Position numbers and translations under genes: made by a program
Shown: piece after piece, positions 11,801-23,405 of the stretch
Position numbering within the stretch: position 1 is the first letter of the stretch
How the letters are laid out: every line of letters starts with the position of its first letter
NCBI RefSeq assembly: GCF_032362555.1
Contig: NC_083505.1
Span: forward strand, 4,455,501-4,519,500
DNA length: 64,000 nt
Direction: 5' to 3'
Origin: Amyelois transitella
Lineage: Eukaryota; Arthropoda; Insecta; Lepidoptera; Pyralidae
Notes under the pieces: generated by a model
What the model saw: the letters and a program-made list of their open reading frames with translations, nothing else
Told to the model about the DNA's origin: nothing
Databases searched by the model: none

Positions 11801-14800
11801 TACTTCACTTATTATAAGCTTTTTACAATTTTATTTTATATTCAGCTTGATTTTTCTGTTCTGTTCTTCTTCTTTGAGGTTATGCGTACCTATCTAATGT
11901 TTAAAATTTTTGAATGCTAGAACAACTCTACTGAAATAATCCTTATATTTTACGTTATTTACTGTTTTAAAGTAAGTAGGCCAGCTTAAAGCTGCACCTA
12001 GGTGTATCTATCTATTACAGAACGCAGTCGTAACATCACAAACAAATATTATCTTGCTGATAAGATAACAGTGATGTAAACAGTATTGTTACAAGCAAGG
12101 TAGAGACAGACCATTATCGTAATTATCTACACATATCTTTATATGAGTATGTAGCTAGGTACATACTTGCATCATTATCACTTAAATCCGTTACATGCTT
12201 GTTTTTATTTTTATTTATTTTTTAAGTTTTTAGGGTTTAAAATGCCAAGGATCATTATCAAAGATATAAATCATTATAGGTATTTTTAGGGTAAATAAAA
12301 CTTTGTTGTAGGTAATAGTTATTTATTAATTCATATAATCACGTCTATATCCATTGCGGGGTAGATAGAGCCAGCAGGCTTAAAAGAGTGACAGGCCACG
12401 TTCAGTTGTTAGATTTTATGATAGATAGAATATGTAGTGGTTATTTTAATTCTTTTTCCCCAAATTAAATCCTGGTACAGAACTTGGCTCTTTCCGCTTT
12501 AAGCAATAGGCTTTAGTCAATCAATAAGTTTTCCGTCTGTGCCAATGGTGCCTAGTCTACAGTATAGAAATGTCGAAATGTAGATCCAATGCCCCAAAAT
12601 TCGTGATTATTATAGAGAGAGTAAAGATCGCTTTTAACAAGATAGCGGGTTTTCGCTACTTTACTTGACAATGATTAAAAAGCAAATAAATAAATTCCAG
12701 GTGGCATGCCTGTGGTAACGATGCCGCAGCTGATGCCGCAAGTGATGGACTACCTCGTGGCACCGCACCCACACCCTCACCACCCCCAGCACCACCAGCC
12801 GCCCCACCACCAGCCGCCTCATCACCAACCGCCTCCGCATCATCAACCGCCCCACCCTTATGTAAGTGATTATAAATTGTTTTGAAACTATCTGTAAACT
12901 TTTTTATCAGCCCCCTTAATCTCTAAAGTTGACAAGGCATTGTCTCATTGACTCTCGCCTTCAATTACTTCGGATAACTGAAGATATAGAAAAATGAGTT
13001 GCTAGGAAATATGCCTTAACAAACTTCCTGAATAGACTACCAAGCTGTTCAAATAATAGTTTTCAAGACGTGGACATTGATTTTCTTGGACTAGCTAGGA
13101 TTCTCTGGACCACGTCCACCCTACCGACATATAGGTGTAATCCACAAACATATGTGGATGTCGAACCAATTTCAAAATTAAAGTTAACTTTTATATGTGT
13201 AAGTGACTAATATAATGTAAAACAGTCACCAACCAGTCACCCGATCGACTATAAATGTAGCAAATTGTGCGTTCAGATTTTTTTAAATATAATGTTGGGA
13301 TGATCATATTTGGAGGCTATCGGACTTATCCGGCAGTTTCTGTATTCCTTGCAAAATATCAGTTTAGCTACAGGGTGCTACAGGGTACAAATACTAACCT
13401 TTTAAGATTTTTTCTATTTGGTTATTTCAGCATATGACTGTTTATTTACTTGCTTGCTCACCGTGTGTTATCTGAACGGATGTTGTCGTAAACTAGTTCG
13501 CAATTACCTTTTTAGTTCAGCGGCCCGCCAAAGGCATAGTTTTACATTTTTACTCTTATTAGGAAAACATTGAATCTCAAATTTTATTTTTTACGCTTAT
13601 TCGTGCTTAACGGATATTCAGATTCAGGCTTTAGGAGAGAAAAAATCGAATAGGTGAGTAGTATTTTTCATACAAGGTACATTATCCTCTTTATAAACTT
13701 TGAGTGGTATTCATTAGGCCTTGTAGGGCTGATACCGAGGACCGATATTTCAAAAAAAGTTGTTTGATTTCATACTAAGTTTGACTTTGACAGAAGTCTT
13801 TTTGACAATGTCTAGCTATCACAGGTTTGTTTGGCTTGGTTTGTTTTGTTTGTGTTGATTCTTGTTGGAAAGCTGTATTCTTTTCCAAAAATTTAATCAC
13901 TGAAATCCGTAGATGAATGCAAAACAATTCTAAAATTGATTTACAGTTGTAACTTTGCTTATCTTTACGACGTTAAATATTATGCTGAAAGAGTAAACCA
14001 GCTGGAAGTGTTGGAATATTTACTATTTTGTTCTTCGATACTGTGTTCTCAAAAGTAATGTGAAAAATAAAATATTGATTTACATACATTAAAAACTCGT
14101 ATTTCAGTTCATGCCGATTCTTACAATCTTCGCAAGCCCGGTTTAATTAATATTTACTTTGTTTCACCGTACCTGCAATACAAGCACCTTCTGTTCAAAT
14201 AATATCCGGTGGGGACGTTAGTTTTGCGTGAAATTGAATAAACCATTTGCTTTTTCGCAGCCCGCGAATTAACCAACTATTTTAAGTATACCCGTACCTG
14301 CAATACAAGCACCTTCTGTTCAAATAATATCCGGTGGGGACGTTAGTTTTGCGTGAAATTGAATAAACCATTTGCTTTTCGCAGCCCGCGAATTAACCAA
14401 CTATTTTAAGTATACACTGTAGTTGAAATACTACTGTTTTGTTCAGTGTTAATCTGATCGCGGTGACGTTATAACGAGTGCGATTGTGGCCGCGCGTGTT
14501 ATCAACGCCGAGTTGGCGGTACGTGGCAGTCACTGCCACAGAATACAGCTTGTAGTCTAGAATAATATTTTAATATGGAGGAACTAAGTCCTTTAGAACC
14601 TAAAAAGAATGCTGATGTTCCAAAATCAAAAGAGGCAAAGGTCAGTAGATTTGTCGAAGCATACATACCTTATTGATAAAAACATAATTTATCTCTGATA
14701 TGGTCATAACAACATCCAAACTAAAGGGTACCTGTTATTTTATATGTTCTGAATACATATTAAGTGGTGGATGGTTGTTTGTTTGCTTTACATTTGAAAA

Positions 14801-17800
14801 TGGTGAATTCCCGACAAATACAAGAGTTACACTAAGTAATTACTAGATAATAAGAACTGAATTTTATATTCCAGGGACCAACAAATGGTGCTGGCGGCCC
14901 ACAACACTTCTACAGTGCGGGTTACCCACCTCATTACCACCATGTACCTCCCCACCACATGCAGCACTCCCCACCACCTGCCGTGTACCAGAAAGATGAG
15001 CGGACGCAGCAGAGGTACACCAAACTCAAGCAGAAACTGGACCGGAAGCAGGCCAATAGAAATAATGGGATAGGTGAGACTTCTTTAAATACCTGATTTT
15101 GTGTTCTTACAGTTAGTTAGTTGAATAAATAACCATCTTCACCCTTGTGTATATTTTACCAATTCTATTTAATAAAACTCTTATTTCTCTTTTTTAAAGG
15201 TTAATAAAATTATTTTTAATTTGATATTCCATTTATAATTATATATATTTTTATTTCTCTTTACTGCATAATAAAATACACATTAATAATTTACAGTAAA
15301 GAGTTATTCACACATACAATAAATTTGAAATCACTATAAAATATTTAATGTATGTCTCCATTCTTATATATTTTACAAGCCAGTAAATAATAATAAACAT
15401 TAAACTACAAAAATAAAAATTGCTTGGAAAACTATGCTTTAATGTGAGGTTTTGATCCTATGCAAATTTCAAGAAAAAAGCCTTTAGTCTGATATATCTC
15501 CGTAATGTACAGCTCTCTCTCTCTCATCTCTGTGTTCAAGGTTGCACCCTCCACAGAAGTGTTTCGATGTCTGGGGTCCGCCTTTAATGTACAGCATATT
15601 CCATTTAAAATCATATTTGTTCAATTCAAAGGTCTCAATATTTTGTACTTTATAAATTAAGTAGGATATGGATTGGTTGTTTTAAACTTGTCTATAATTT
15701 ATCAGAGGTGAACTCGGGCGCGAGTACCCCGTCGCTGTCCCCGCGCAAGGAGCTGAACGGGCGCGGCGGAGGCAGCGGCGGCGCGTCCTCGGGCGCCTGG
15801 TCCGAGGGCGAGGGCTCCTCCGCCGGCGCGTCCGTGCAGGGCGACGACGAGAACGACATGCAGGCCATACTCGACCTGCTCTCCGCTACGAGGACGCCGC
15901 AGGTAATAATGACATATCATTTTATTCATTATACATAATATTATGTACGACAAATCCTACAGGTTAACAATGCATCCTTAAGAGCAATGTAATAGTGTTT
16001 TAAATTCTGATGATAGAAACATAATTTTGGAAGTAATCTTGAGAAACTTATAAAATATCATCCTCCTGGTATTCCTCCCAATTTGACCTGTGACCAATAC
16101 TTAAAAGTAAGTCAAGTTTCAGTTTAAGCTAGGATTCCTTTCTTACCAACACAACTCTGCACTCACTATACCTTATTATTTTGTCTCAATATGAAATACA
16201 ATCGATATGATATAGCATAAAAAAGTAAATGATGCATATTTTAAACTTAAAATTTTCACCATTGTTTGTTAACTTTTGACTACAGGTGAGCGACATAACC
16301 CCGACCAGCGCGCTAGTGCAGTGGAACTCGCCGCACCCCGAGGGCGTGACGCTGCCCAACTTGGAGCTGACGTACGACCTGCTGCTCGGCGACCGGGACG
16401 TCAAGCGGTACAAGGCCATCTATAGCGGGCCCTCGCTGTCTTGTCGGTGAGTTGTATAGGCGATTTTTCTGTAGAAATCTACGTACTGTAATTACGTTTC
16501 ATAGCGTCTGTGACTACTGAAATCTACCTTGGAAATAATTTTAATAAATACTTCAAATGACTTCAAATGGCAACAAAACAACACACCTATGTTGGTGTTA
16601 TAGTCGTCTTTATTTTAACTTGATTTTGCCTATAATATGGGATATATTATAGGCACAAATGCCTTTTAAGGACAACCTGGAAAAAAAGTTGAAGGAAATG
16701 TCTCTCCCCCTAATTTTTTTTACTTGTATGTCCGTTATTTCAAACTGTAGCCTGAGCTAGTAGCAAAATTCTGTCTCTCTCTCTCTCATCTCTGCGTGTT
16801 CCCGGTTGTACCCTCCACAGAAGTGTTTCGGGGTCCGGAATCTGCCTTCCACTTACTTCCGTACACTCCTAAATGTGTCATTATAATTTGCAGCGTCCGC
16901 GACCTCCGCCCCGGGTGCGAGTACTCAGTGTGCCTCCAAATCCGGGCGGGTTCCCTGACCGGCGCGGCCAGCGACGCTGCGACGTTCCGCGCGCCCGCCG
17001 CCCCGCCCGCCGCCGCGCCGCCGCCGCGCGTCACGCAGCGCGCGCGCAACATGTTGCAGCTGCGGTGGAACGCGGCAGCTGACAACGGCGCGCGTATACT
17101 ACATTATGTACTGGAAATGGACAGCGGGGAAGGATTCCAGGTATTATTTTAATGAATTTTTTACAAGTGAGATGAAGAATATATTAGTGGTAGCTGTTTT
17201 CCCATGACTTCGTTCATGTAAATTGTAGTAAGTACATAAAATGAATCTACCTATTCCGATCTATGCTTATTACGCTATGATGTGTTAAATGAAAAATTTT
17301 TGTTATTTTAAGTAACAATTTTTTTGAAAACTTTCATGGTTTCATGCACTTTCGGTAGCAATAATTTGATGTTAATATTTGTTTTCAGGAGCTTTTCAAG
17401 CCGCGTACTAAGCAGCACACCGTCAACAATCTGCGACCGCAGACCAAGTACCGCTTCCGGATCGCGGCCGTTAACGAGTGCGGCCGCGGCGAGTGGAGCG
17501 AGGAGGTCGTAGAGTGGACCGCCGGCTCCCCTCCCCCCGCGCCCGCGCCCCCCACCCTGCGCACCGCCTCCGCCACCGCCCTCACATTGGCCTGGGACCG
17601 CCGCAACGATGAAGAGTTCGTCCTGCAAATGGATGACGCCACCCGCGGACACGGCTTCCTTCCGGTATACTCTGGTCCGGATCGAGGTTACGTATGCGCC
17701 GGTCTACGAAGAGCTACTGAATACAGATTCCGACTGCGATGCGAGACCACCGGCGGGCAGGGCCCCTGGTCGACGGAAGTGGCGTATCGCACGTTGCCCG

Positions 17801-20665
17801 AGCGGCCTGGCGCTCCGGGCAGGCCGACTTCGCGCGGGAAGATCCATTCGCGGGCTTTCCGCCTCCGTTGGGAGCCGCCGGCGGATGACGGGGGCGCCGC
17901 TGTTTCGTCATACACCTTGGAGATCGACGGCGGGGAAGGATATCGCCCAGCTTACCAGGTACGGATGTTTTAAATAAAAATCTTTTTCTAATTGATTTGC
18001 AAAGTGATGTGCCTGGAACCAGGATAATGATGAATATGTTAAACCCATAGTAAAGCTTACTTAGCAATCAATTGCTAAGCTAATTGAAACTACAAGAACA
18101 AATATGTATAGACAAAGAAGGTTAACATTAATGTTAATTTATAATACATTTATTTGGCACAGGGTCCCGAGCGCGAAGCCCACTGCGAGCGCCTGCAGCC
18201 CGGCACCACGTACCGCGCCCGCGTGCGCTGCGCCAGCGCGGCCGGCGCCAGCGAGTGGTCCGCCGCCGAGACGCTGCGCACCGAGCCCGCGCCGCCCGCC
18301 GCCGCGCCCGCGCCCGAGCTGGCCGCCGCGCCGCGCGCCTCGCTGCTGGCGCTGCGCTGGCGCCCGCCCGCCTGCCTCGGCGGCACGCCCGTCACCGAGT
18401 ACCGCGTCGAGATCGCTGAAGGAGAGGATGGAGGTGAGTGCGTCACCGGCATTGATAACGACGACGTGCAAGCGACATGTTACTACTGAATTAGAATATA
18501 CTTACAGATTCCAACCCATCAATCATAACTTTTCGTTACTTTTTTTCATAAGTTCACCTTTTGAAATAATACAATTGCTTTCAGATGGTCCACCTCGCGT
18601 AGCGTACACGGGCCTAACACCGGAGTGCGTGGTCCGGGACCTGACGCCGGGACGCCGCTACCGCGTATGGGTGACCGCCTGCAACACCGTGGGCGCCGGG
18701 CCCCCCTCCCCCGCCCTCGTGTGCACTACCGCGCCCGCCCCGCCCGACGCCCCGCCCACGCCGCTCGCCTGCGTCCAATCTCCGCACGAGGCCTGCCTCG
18801 AGTGGACCTCCCCACCAGACAACGGAGCGCCAATCATTGACTACCGCCTCGAGATGAGCGTTTCCAACGTCGACGACGCGTTCGCTGAAGTCTACCGCGG
18901 CGCTGGCACCACCTGCGTCGTCACCAAGCTCACTCCGTTCTCGCCGTACTTCTTCCGGGTGTGCGCCACCAACTCCGCCGGCCGGGGGGCCTGGTCGTGC
19001 GTTAAAGATGTGTTCACCCCGCGAGCGCCACCCGCGGCTCCCACCGGGCTGCGACACGAAGCGACCGCCGATAGTTTGCGTCTGTACTGGCGGACGCCTG
19101 CCGACCACGGCGCGGAGATACTGAAATACCGCGTCGAAGTGGACAGCTCGTCGTTCGAGACGGAGGGGCCGACGCCGGAGCGGATCGTCGAAGAGTTGGC
19201 TCCGGATACGGTGTACCGCGTGCGCGTGGCGGCCTTGAACGAGCTGGGGCTGGGCGAGTGGTCGGAGGAGGCTCGTGCGGCCACGCGGCCTACGCCTCCT
19301 TCTCCGCCGGAACTCCGCTTGGCTCTAGCGGCGCACAACTACTTGAAGCTGGAGTGGAACAGTTCGTCGGAGGGCGCGCAGTACTGCGTGGAAATGCGCG
19401 GGCCCGACGGCCGCGAGTTCCGCCACGTGTACCGCGGTTCGGCGCGCTCTTGTAAAGTGAAGAAGTTGCGCGAGGCGACTTCCTACACGTTTCGGATACA
19501 GGTACATATTTTTTATTAATTAACAGTCTTAGTTAATGTGTAACCTTGAACTTAGCGTAGAAAGGTTTTTCTGCAAGGTCGCGAAAGTCTGGCAGACGTC
19601 CCTTCATGAGCGACTGACTTGCAACGGGATTATGATCAGTAGGTAGGGACTAGATCTCAGGGAGGTCTAACGCCAAGAGGATAGAGACTTATACAACTTG
19701 CATATTATTTTTTGTAGAAATCAATAGATATCCTTTAATAAAAGAGCTAACCTAAAAAGATTATGAAGATTAATTTATTGAACAAATCAATGTGTTCTAC
19801 AGGCGAGCGACGACCGCGGCGGCCGCGGCGGCTGGTCGTCCCCCGCGTCGTGGAGCACGCCGCCCGCGCCGCCGCCCGCGCCGCGCCCGCCCGCGCTGCA
19901 GCCCGCCCCCCGCGCCGCGCTCGTCGCCTGGGACGCGCTCGACCATGCCGAGTATGTGCTGCAGTGCGCCAAGGCTAAGGATTCCGTCTACAAACAGGTC
20001 AACATTTGAATTTAGAATTAAAGTTGCCATTTCTGTGTGCTGTGTTTGCTAGGTGTGCATCTTGGTTTTGAATGTGTAGTGTTCCTTTTAGATGGCATTC
20101 TTGTTTCAAATCTAGTGCTTCACTGTATAATCTGTCATTTGATGAGATCACTAATTAGATAGGTCTTGAAGACGTCCATATAGAAATTACTGTCGCTTTT
20201 GAAAGTAGACATCTTAAAGTCTCATTTTATGACGTCCACTGATATGCTAAGCGCAGTTGTATTTCATTCGGCTGAAACTATACCACACGGCTTTGTTCAA
20301 CTTATTACGCTCTTTAGAACGTAAACTGTCAATTTTCATTGTCCAATAAATGTTTTTTATTGTATCCATAGGTGTACGCCGGCAGCGAGAACCAATTCCA
20401 ACTGGAGGAGCTGGAGGCGGGCGCGGAGTACCTGGTGCGCGTGATGGCGGTGCGCGGCGGGCTGGCCAGCGCGTGGTCGGGCGCGGCGCGGCTGGCGGTG
20501 CCCGCGGCGGCGCCGGCGCGGCCGCGGCGCGCGCGCGGCTCGGGCGCCGCCGCCGGCCGCGCGCTGTCGCCGCGGCAGGTGGCGCTGCTGATGGCGGCCG
20601 GCTTCCTCATGCTGGCCGTGCTGGTGGCCGTGCTGGTGCAGCGGCTGGTGGAGCCGCGCCCGTGA
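8839..20665 (+). CDS. FNDC3: FNDC3-like protein: nine FN3 domains plus C-terminal membrane anchor
   Basis: The coding exons are 8839-9007, 12701-12861, 14875-15073, 15706-15902, 16286-16446, 16894-17140, 17389-17958, 18163-18433, 18585-19501, 19803-19997 and 20372-20665, joining in frame to 1126 residues. The ATG at 8839 has a good context (gcgcgATGG). Residues 1-175 are rich in His, Pro and Tyr, followed by a basic RTQQRYTKLKQKL stretch typical of FNDC3 proteins. Nine fibronectin type III domains span about 240-1075, each with the core Trp (LQLRWNAA, LRLYWRTP, LKLEWNSS) and the Tyr-x-Val/Phe-Arg strand. A hydrophobic segment (VALLMAAGFLMLAVLVAVLV) near 1097-1117 and a short tail RLVEPRP end the protein, implying a membrane-anchored form with the FN3 array on one side. 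Vertebrate FNDC3A/B have the same nine-domain, tail-anchored plan. The FN3 exons are strikingly GC-rich for this genome. The exact cellular role in insects is not evident from the sequence. Confidence 0.9.
10027..10454 (+). repeat. Short direct repeats flanking a repeat A insertion
   Basis: A ~42-bp block around CGGTTGTAGGTGCTGGTGCT (10027-10068) recurs in diverged form at 10412-10454, with the near full-length repeat A copy between the two. Both are too long for an ordinary target-site duplication, so they may be two fragments of another element. Confidence 0.4.
10079..10330 (+). repeat. Dispersed repeat A, near full-length copy in FNDC3 intron 1
   Basis: Runs from TTACGTCTATATCTCTTGAG to the 3' terminus GTGCCGGGAACCACACGGCC, about 250 bp. 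It includes the internal landmarks TGGAATTGAGATTCAAATA and CGCCTTTTACGACTTCC. It has no coding capacity, so it is a non-autonomous element. Confidence 0.75.
12336..12425 (+). repeat. Dispersed repeat A, 5' fragment
   Basis: Contains TCACGTCTATATCCATTGCG and GGCCACGTTCAGTTGTT and then breaks off. It lies in FNDC3 intron 1, 276 bases before coding exon 2. Confidence 0.65.
12771..12861 (+). repeat. In-frame His/Gln/Pro minisatellite in FNDC3 exon 2
   Basis: An imperfect 12- to 15-base unit encoding HHQPP is repeated four times inside coding exon 2, giving a His-Pro-Gln rich stretch in the N-terminal region. Synonymous drift (cac/cat, cag/caa, ccg/ccc/cct) shows that the repeats are not brand new. 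Confidence 0.8.
14168..14415 (+). repeat. 125-bp tandem duplication upstream of the alternative FNDC3 first exon
   Basis: Unit 1 is 14168-14292 and unit 2 is 14293-14415, both starting CGTACCTGCAATACAAGC. They are nearly identical; the visible difference is one T lost from the T-run before CGCAGCCCGCG in unit 2. The near-identity means a recent duplication or an assembly artefact. It ends 160 bases before the alternative start codon. Confidence 0.9.
14575..14640 (+). CDS. FNDC3: Alternative first coding exon of FNDC3
   Basis: An ATG at 14575, with an in-frame TAA at 14563-14565 upstream, opens 22 codons beginning MEELSPLEPKK and ending exactly in phase 0 at a donor (AAG|gtcagt, 14641). The next acceptor (14875) also starts in phase 0, so splicing gives a 22-residue N-terminus in place of the 110 residues of coding exons 1 and 2; the isoform would be 1038 residues. 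The 14450-14560 region just upstream is locally GC-rich, as expected of a promoter and leader. This is inferred from frame, splice site and composition; no transcript evidence is available here. Confidence 0.6.
15510..15600 (+). repeat. Dispersed repeat B, copy 2
   Basis: A TC microsatellite (CTCTCTCTCTCTCATCTCTG) followed by TGCACCCTCCACAGAAGTG, TTTCGATGTCTGGGGTCCG. It lies in the FNDC3 intron before exon 4. It matches the copies at 2868 and 16771. Confidence 0.65.
16771..16860 (+). repeat. Dispersed repeat B, copy 3, beside FNDC3 exon 6
   Basis: TC microsatellite then CATCTCTGCGTGTTCCCGG and CCCTCCACAGAAGTGTTTCG. The element ends about 30 bases before the acceptor of the exon at 16894 and contains its own acceptor-like CCTCCACAG. 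Confidence 0.65.
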
Positions 20666-21103
20666 CGCGCGCTCGTGGCGGCGCGCCCGCGCGCTCTGGC
20701 GCTGCTTTAAGTCGCCGCCGCCGCCGTCGCTCCTCATGTTGGAGGGGAGAGGGGCTCCCCGAACGTCGCTCCGCTACGTCCCGCAGAAATGTTAATTATT
20801 TATATGTACATATTATGTAGATATCATATCGAGTGAAGTGCCGCCGGAAGGAATCTTATTTTGTGTACCTTTTTTGATACGATAGTGGTAATGTGTAATG
20901 AAATGAAGATGCTCACGTGTCGTTGCGGTCGAGGACGGCGCGAATCTATTTTTGTCGTAGCTAGATTTACAGCCGCGGGGGCTCACGCCCGACGCGCCTT
21001 TTGTAATCGGTATATCGGTGTTTCAAATATTACTGTCAATACTGTAATACCTTTGTGCATGAGAAACGTCTGTATGTGTGAACAAGCTAATATTTTAAAT
21101 ATA

Positions 21104-21109
21104 AATAAA
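21104..21109 (+). terminator. AATAAA polyadenylation signal, FNDC3
   Basis: AATAAA about 440 bases after the FNDC3 stop codon, in AT-rich sequence. It is the first canonical signal downstream. Confidence 0.5.
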
Positions 21110-21542
21110 ACATGTTATGATGGAAGTGTTTATTTCTATCTGTATGTTATATCTCGTAAACTTTCATAAATCTTCATTATCTAGTCTCTCTGCAACTTGT
21201 TATTTCATTTGTTTTCTGAAGCGACGAGAGTAATTTTATTTATTTATATATATGGTAATATTTTGTATAGTTATATAAAAGTGTACTTCCAATATTTTAT
21301 TAGTATACTCGACTCTTGTATGTTTTCCATACATTAGATATATTTTATAAAATCATTCAAGTCTGTTGCATGTTTTTTATCAGGATTAAGTATAAGAAAT
21401 TAGTAAACAAGGTGCTCTATTATTAAAATTCTGTTAAGAGGGGCCTGGTCCCTCGCCTGCAACGAGTTTCCAGTGTGTGTGCTGTGATCACTTCCTTATG
21501 CGAATGAGACTGATTTTACAAGTAACTGCTTTGTTTATAGAA

Positions 21543-21680
21543 ATGTTTCAAAACGCTTTCATAACACTTTTGACATTAGCTGTATTTTGTGCTGTTCATG
21601 CTGACTTTACTGGGAAGATACGGCCTATCATGTGGCAACATGCGAGTCAAGGCTGGTACAAAACTGTACCGGCAGACTGA
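21543..21680 (+). CDS. Possible 45-residue secreted peptide
   Basis: An ATG at 21543 opens 45 codons. The first 20 residues (MFQNAFITLLTLAVFCAVHA) look like a textbook signal peptide: a short N-region, a hydrophobic core and a small-x-small end. A polar, aromatic-rich tail of 25 residues follows (DFTGKIRPIMWQ...). A pyrimidine-rich 'ctttgtttatag' lies directly upstream and could be a splice acceptor. I recognise no family. It sits between the FNDC3 polyadenylation signal and the convergent eys end, so it may be a small independent gene, or a chance frame in 3' sequence. Confidence 0.25.
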   Translation: MFQNAFITLLTLAVFCAVHADFTGKIRPIMWQHASQGWYKTVPAD

Positions 21681-23146
21681 CATCTGAGATTCGGGTTAAG
21701 ACGTCAGTCTCTTATATTTTGGTATTTTTTTTACTTCAGCTGCCGTCGCGTGCCCAGCACAGACCGCTCAAACAAATACAATCCGATTTTATATACTCCA
21801 AATGCTTATTTGAATAATATTGATGTAACTAATCATATTATATGGTCGATTTGTTTTTATTCATAGAAAATGACCTTTTATGAATGACATAATATAATGA
21901 ATAGATTAATTGTTTATTAAATTGTAGAGATAACGACTTTTTGAGATTGTTACCACCCGGCGCTAAATATGGAATTGTCATTGAAGTAAACTAAAGAAGG
22001 CTGTCCAAGAGGCACTTCGAAAAAAAAAGATATAGTTATTAATCTCTTATTGGTGTTTGTTACTTTAATAACATTATTAGAAAATTGTTAACTGATTTCC
22101 ATATACATATAAATATTATTCTAAATGAATTTCGTTTTTAGATAAGCAAAGTATCTTTATTAATTATATGTTTTATTGAAAGTTAGTAGTAATTGTCATG
22201 CCGTTGTATGAGATTTCCATTTTAAACATTGATGTTTTAGTATATCTTATTACTCACTAGTTAATGTGTCAGATTTCTGGAAATATTATTATATAACGTA
22301 ATTACATTGAGTATTATCATTGTCACATAGGCCTCTGCATTCAATGATTATATTCGAACCATTGTTAGGTAATAATCGTGTTGGTGTCTTACTTATATTA
22401 TATACGAGATTACCGTACGTACATATGTTAAATAAACTTCGTAAATATTTAATATTTACTTCTGTGATCAGCTTAATCTTTTCTTTCTATAACTTTATTA
22501 TTGTTATCGGAGACATTCCTAGGGTACGCGTTGCTTCTGTTTCGAGATAAGCGTTTCGCCTTGTTGTACTCGTTTCTGCAGTCTGCGTTAAATTCACTGC
22601 GTGCCTCATTCCGCAAGGCGAAGTAGTAAGCAGAGCTTCACTACTATGTTATTATAAAGTTATATTATTTTCAAAATTTCATAATAATGATGTGCAATTA
22701 ACAATTTATTTATTTTAATGGCTTAATATAATATTTATTTTAGAAGTGTAACGAATCTTTACGCAACAATGAAGGAATCTAATGTTCCTAATATTTACCC
22801 GTCTACACCGGTCACTGCTAAAAGTACTACAGTCAAGCATTCCAACTATATTCCACTTGTAAATAGGCCTAACGAATTTTACGACTATTGAATGTACATC
22901 TTGCTTTTATATTGAATATGTAAATAAATCTGATCCTAAAGAGCTTCACAAGAGGCGTGTTTAGACACTGAACATATTGTATGACAATGGGAAAATATAC
23001 TATACGTGTTGAGACTAAACGTTTTAAATTAATGAGAAGTATGATTAACGGGGATAACATCTCATATTGTATTTGTGTTTGAATAAGTAACGTATAACGA
23101 AATGTATATGTTTATAATATAATATTTGATGATGTTATGTATACAA

Positions 23147-23152
23147 TTTATT
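23147..23152 (-). terminator. AATAAA polyadenylation signal, eys
   Basis: The plus-strand tttatt reads AATAAA on the minus strand, about 255 bases after the eys stop codon. Confidence 0.4.
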
Positions 23153-23167
23153 AAATATGAATATATC

Positions 23168-23173
23168 AATAAA
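23168..23173 (+). terminator. AATAAA signal, possible distal FNDC3 end
   Basis: CAATAAAAC on the plus strand within 240 bases of the eys stop. It would serve a long FNDC3 3' end or a transcript covering the small peptide frame at 21543. Confidence 0.3.
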
Positions 23174-23405
23174 ACTATATTTTGTGTACGATGAATGTTT
23201 AATTTTGTATTTTACAACCATAAAAACACAAGTTCTAAGATTTTTACAATAACTTTTTAAAAATAATCATGTTATCAAAACTTTAAAAAAGTCTACATTA
23301 CATAAAGCACACTTTGGTTATTAGAAGACTAGAAATGTTTTTGTACTATGAGTATTTTACTAGATCTAGTGTCCCCTATCACTTCAGTTGTTTCTATAAG
23401 TCTCG

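Larger units (their letters stand above)
20666..23405. other. FNDC3 3' untranslated region and convergent spacer
   Basis: After the FNDC3 stop the sequence stays GC-rich for about 100 bases and then becomes AT-rich. A polyadenylation signal is visible at 21104 (+). Further signals at 23168 (+) and 23147 (-) lie close to the end of eys, so the two genes converge and their longest transcripts could overlap. One small reading frame with a signal-peptide look is listed separately. Confidence 0.5.

Noticed and set aside
18614..19108. Long minus-strand open frame (164 codons) opposite FNDC3
   Set aside because: It is antisense to FN3-coding sequence; extreme GC content removes stop codons. Its composition is low-complexity Gly/Arg and no domain is visible.
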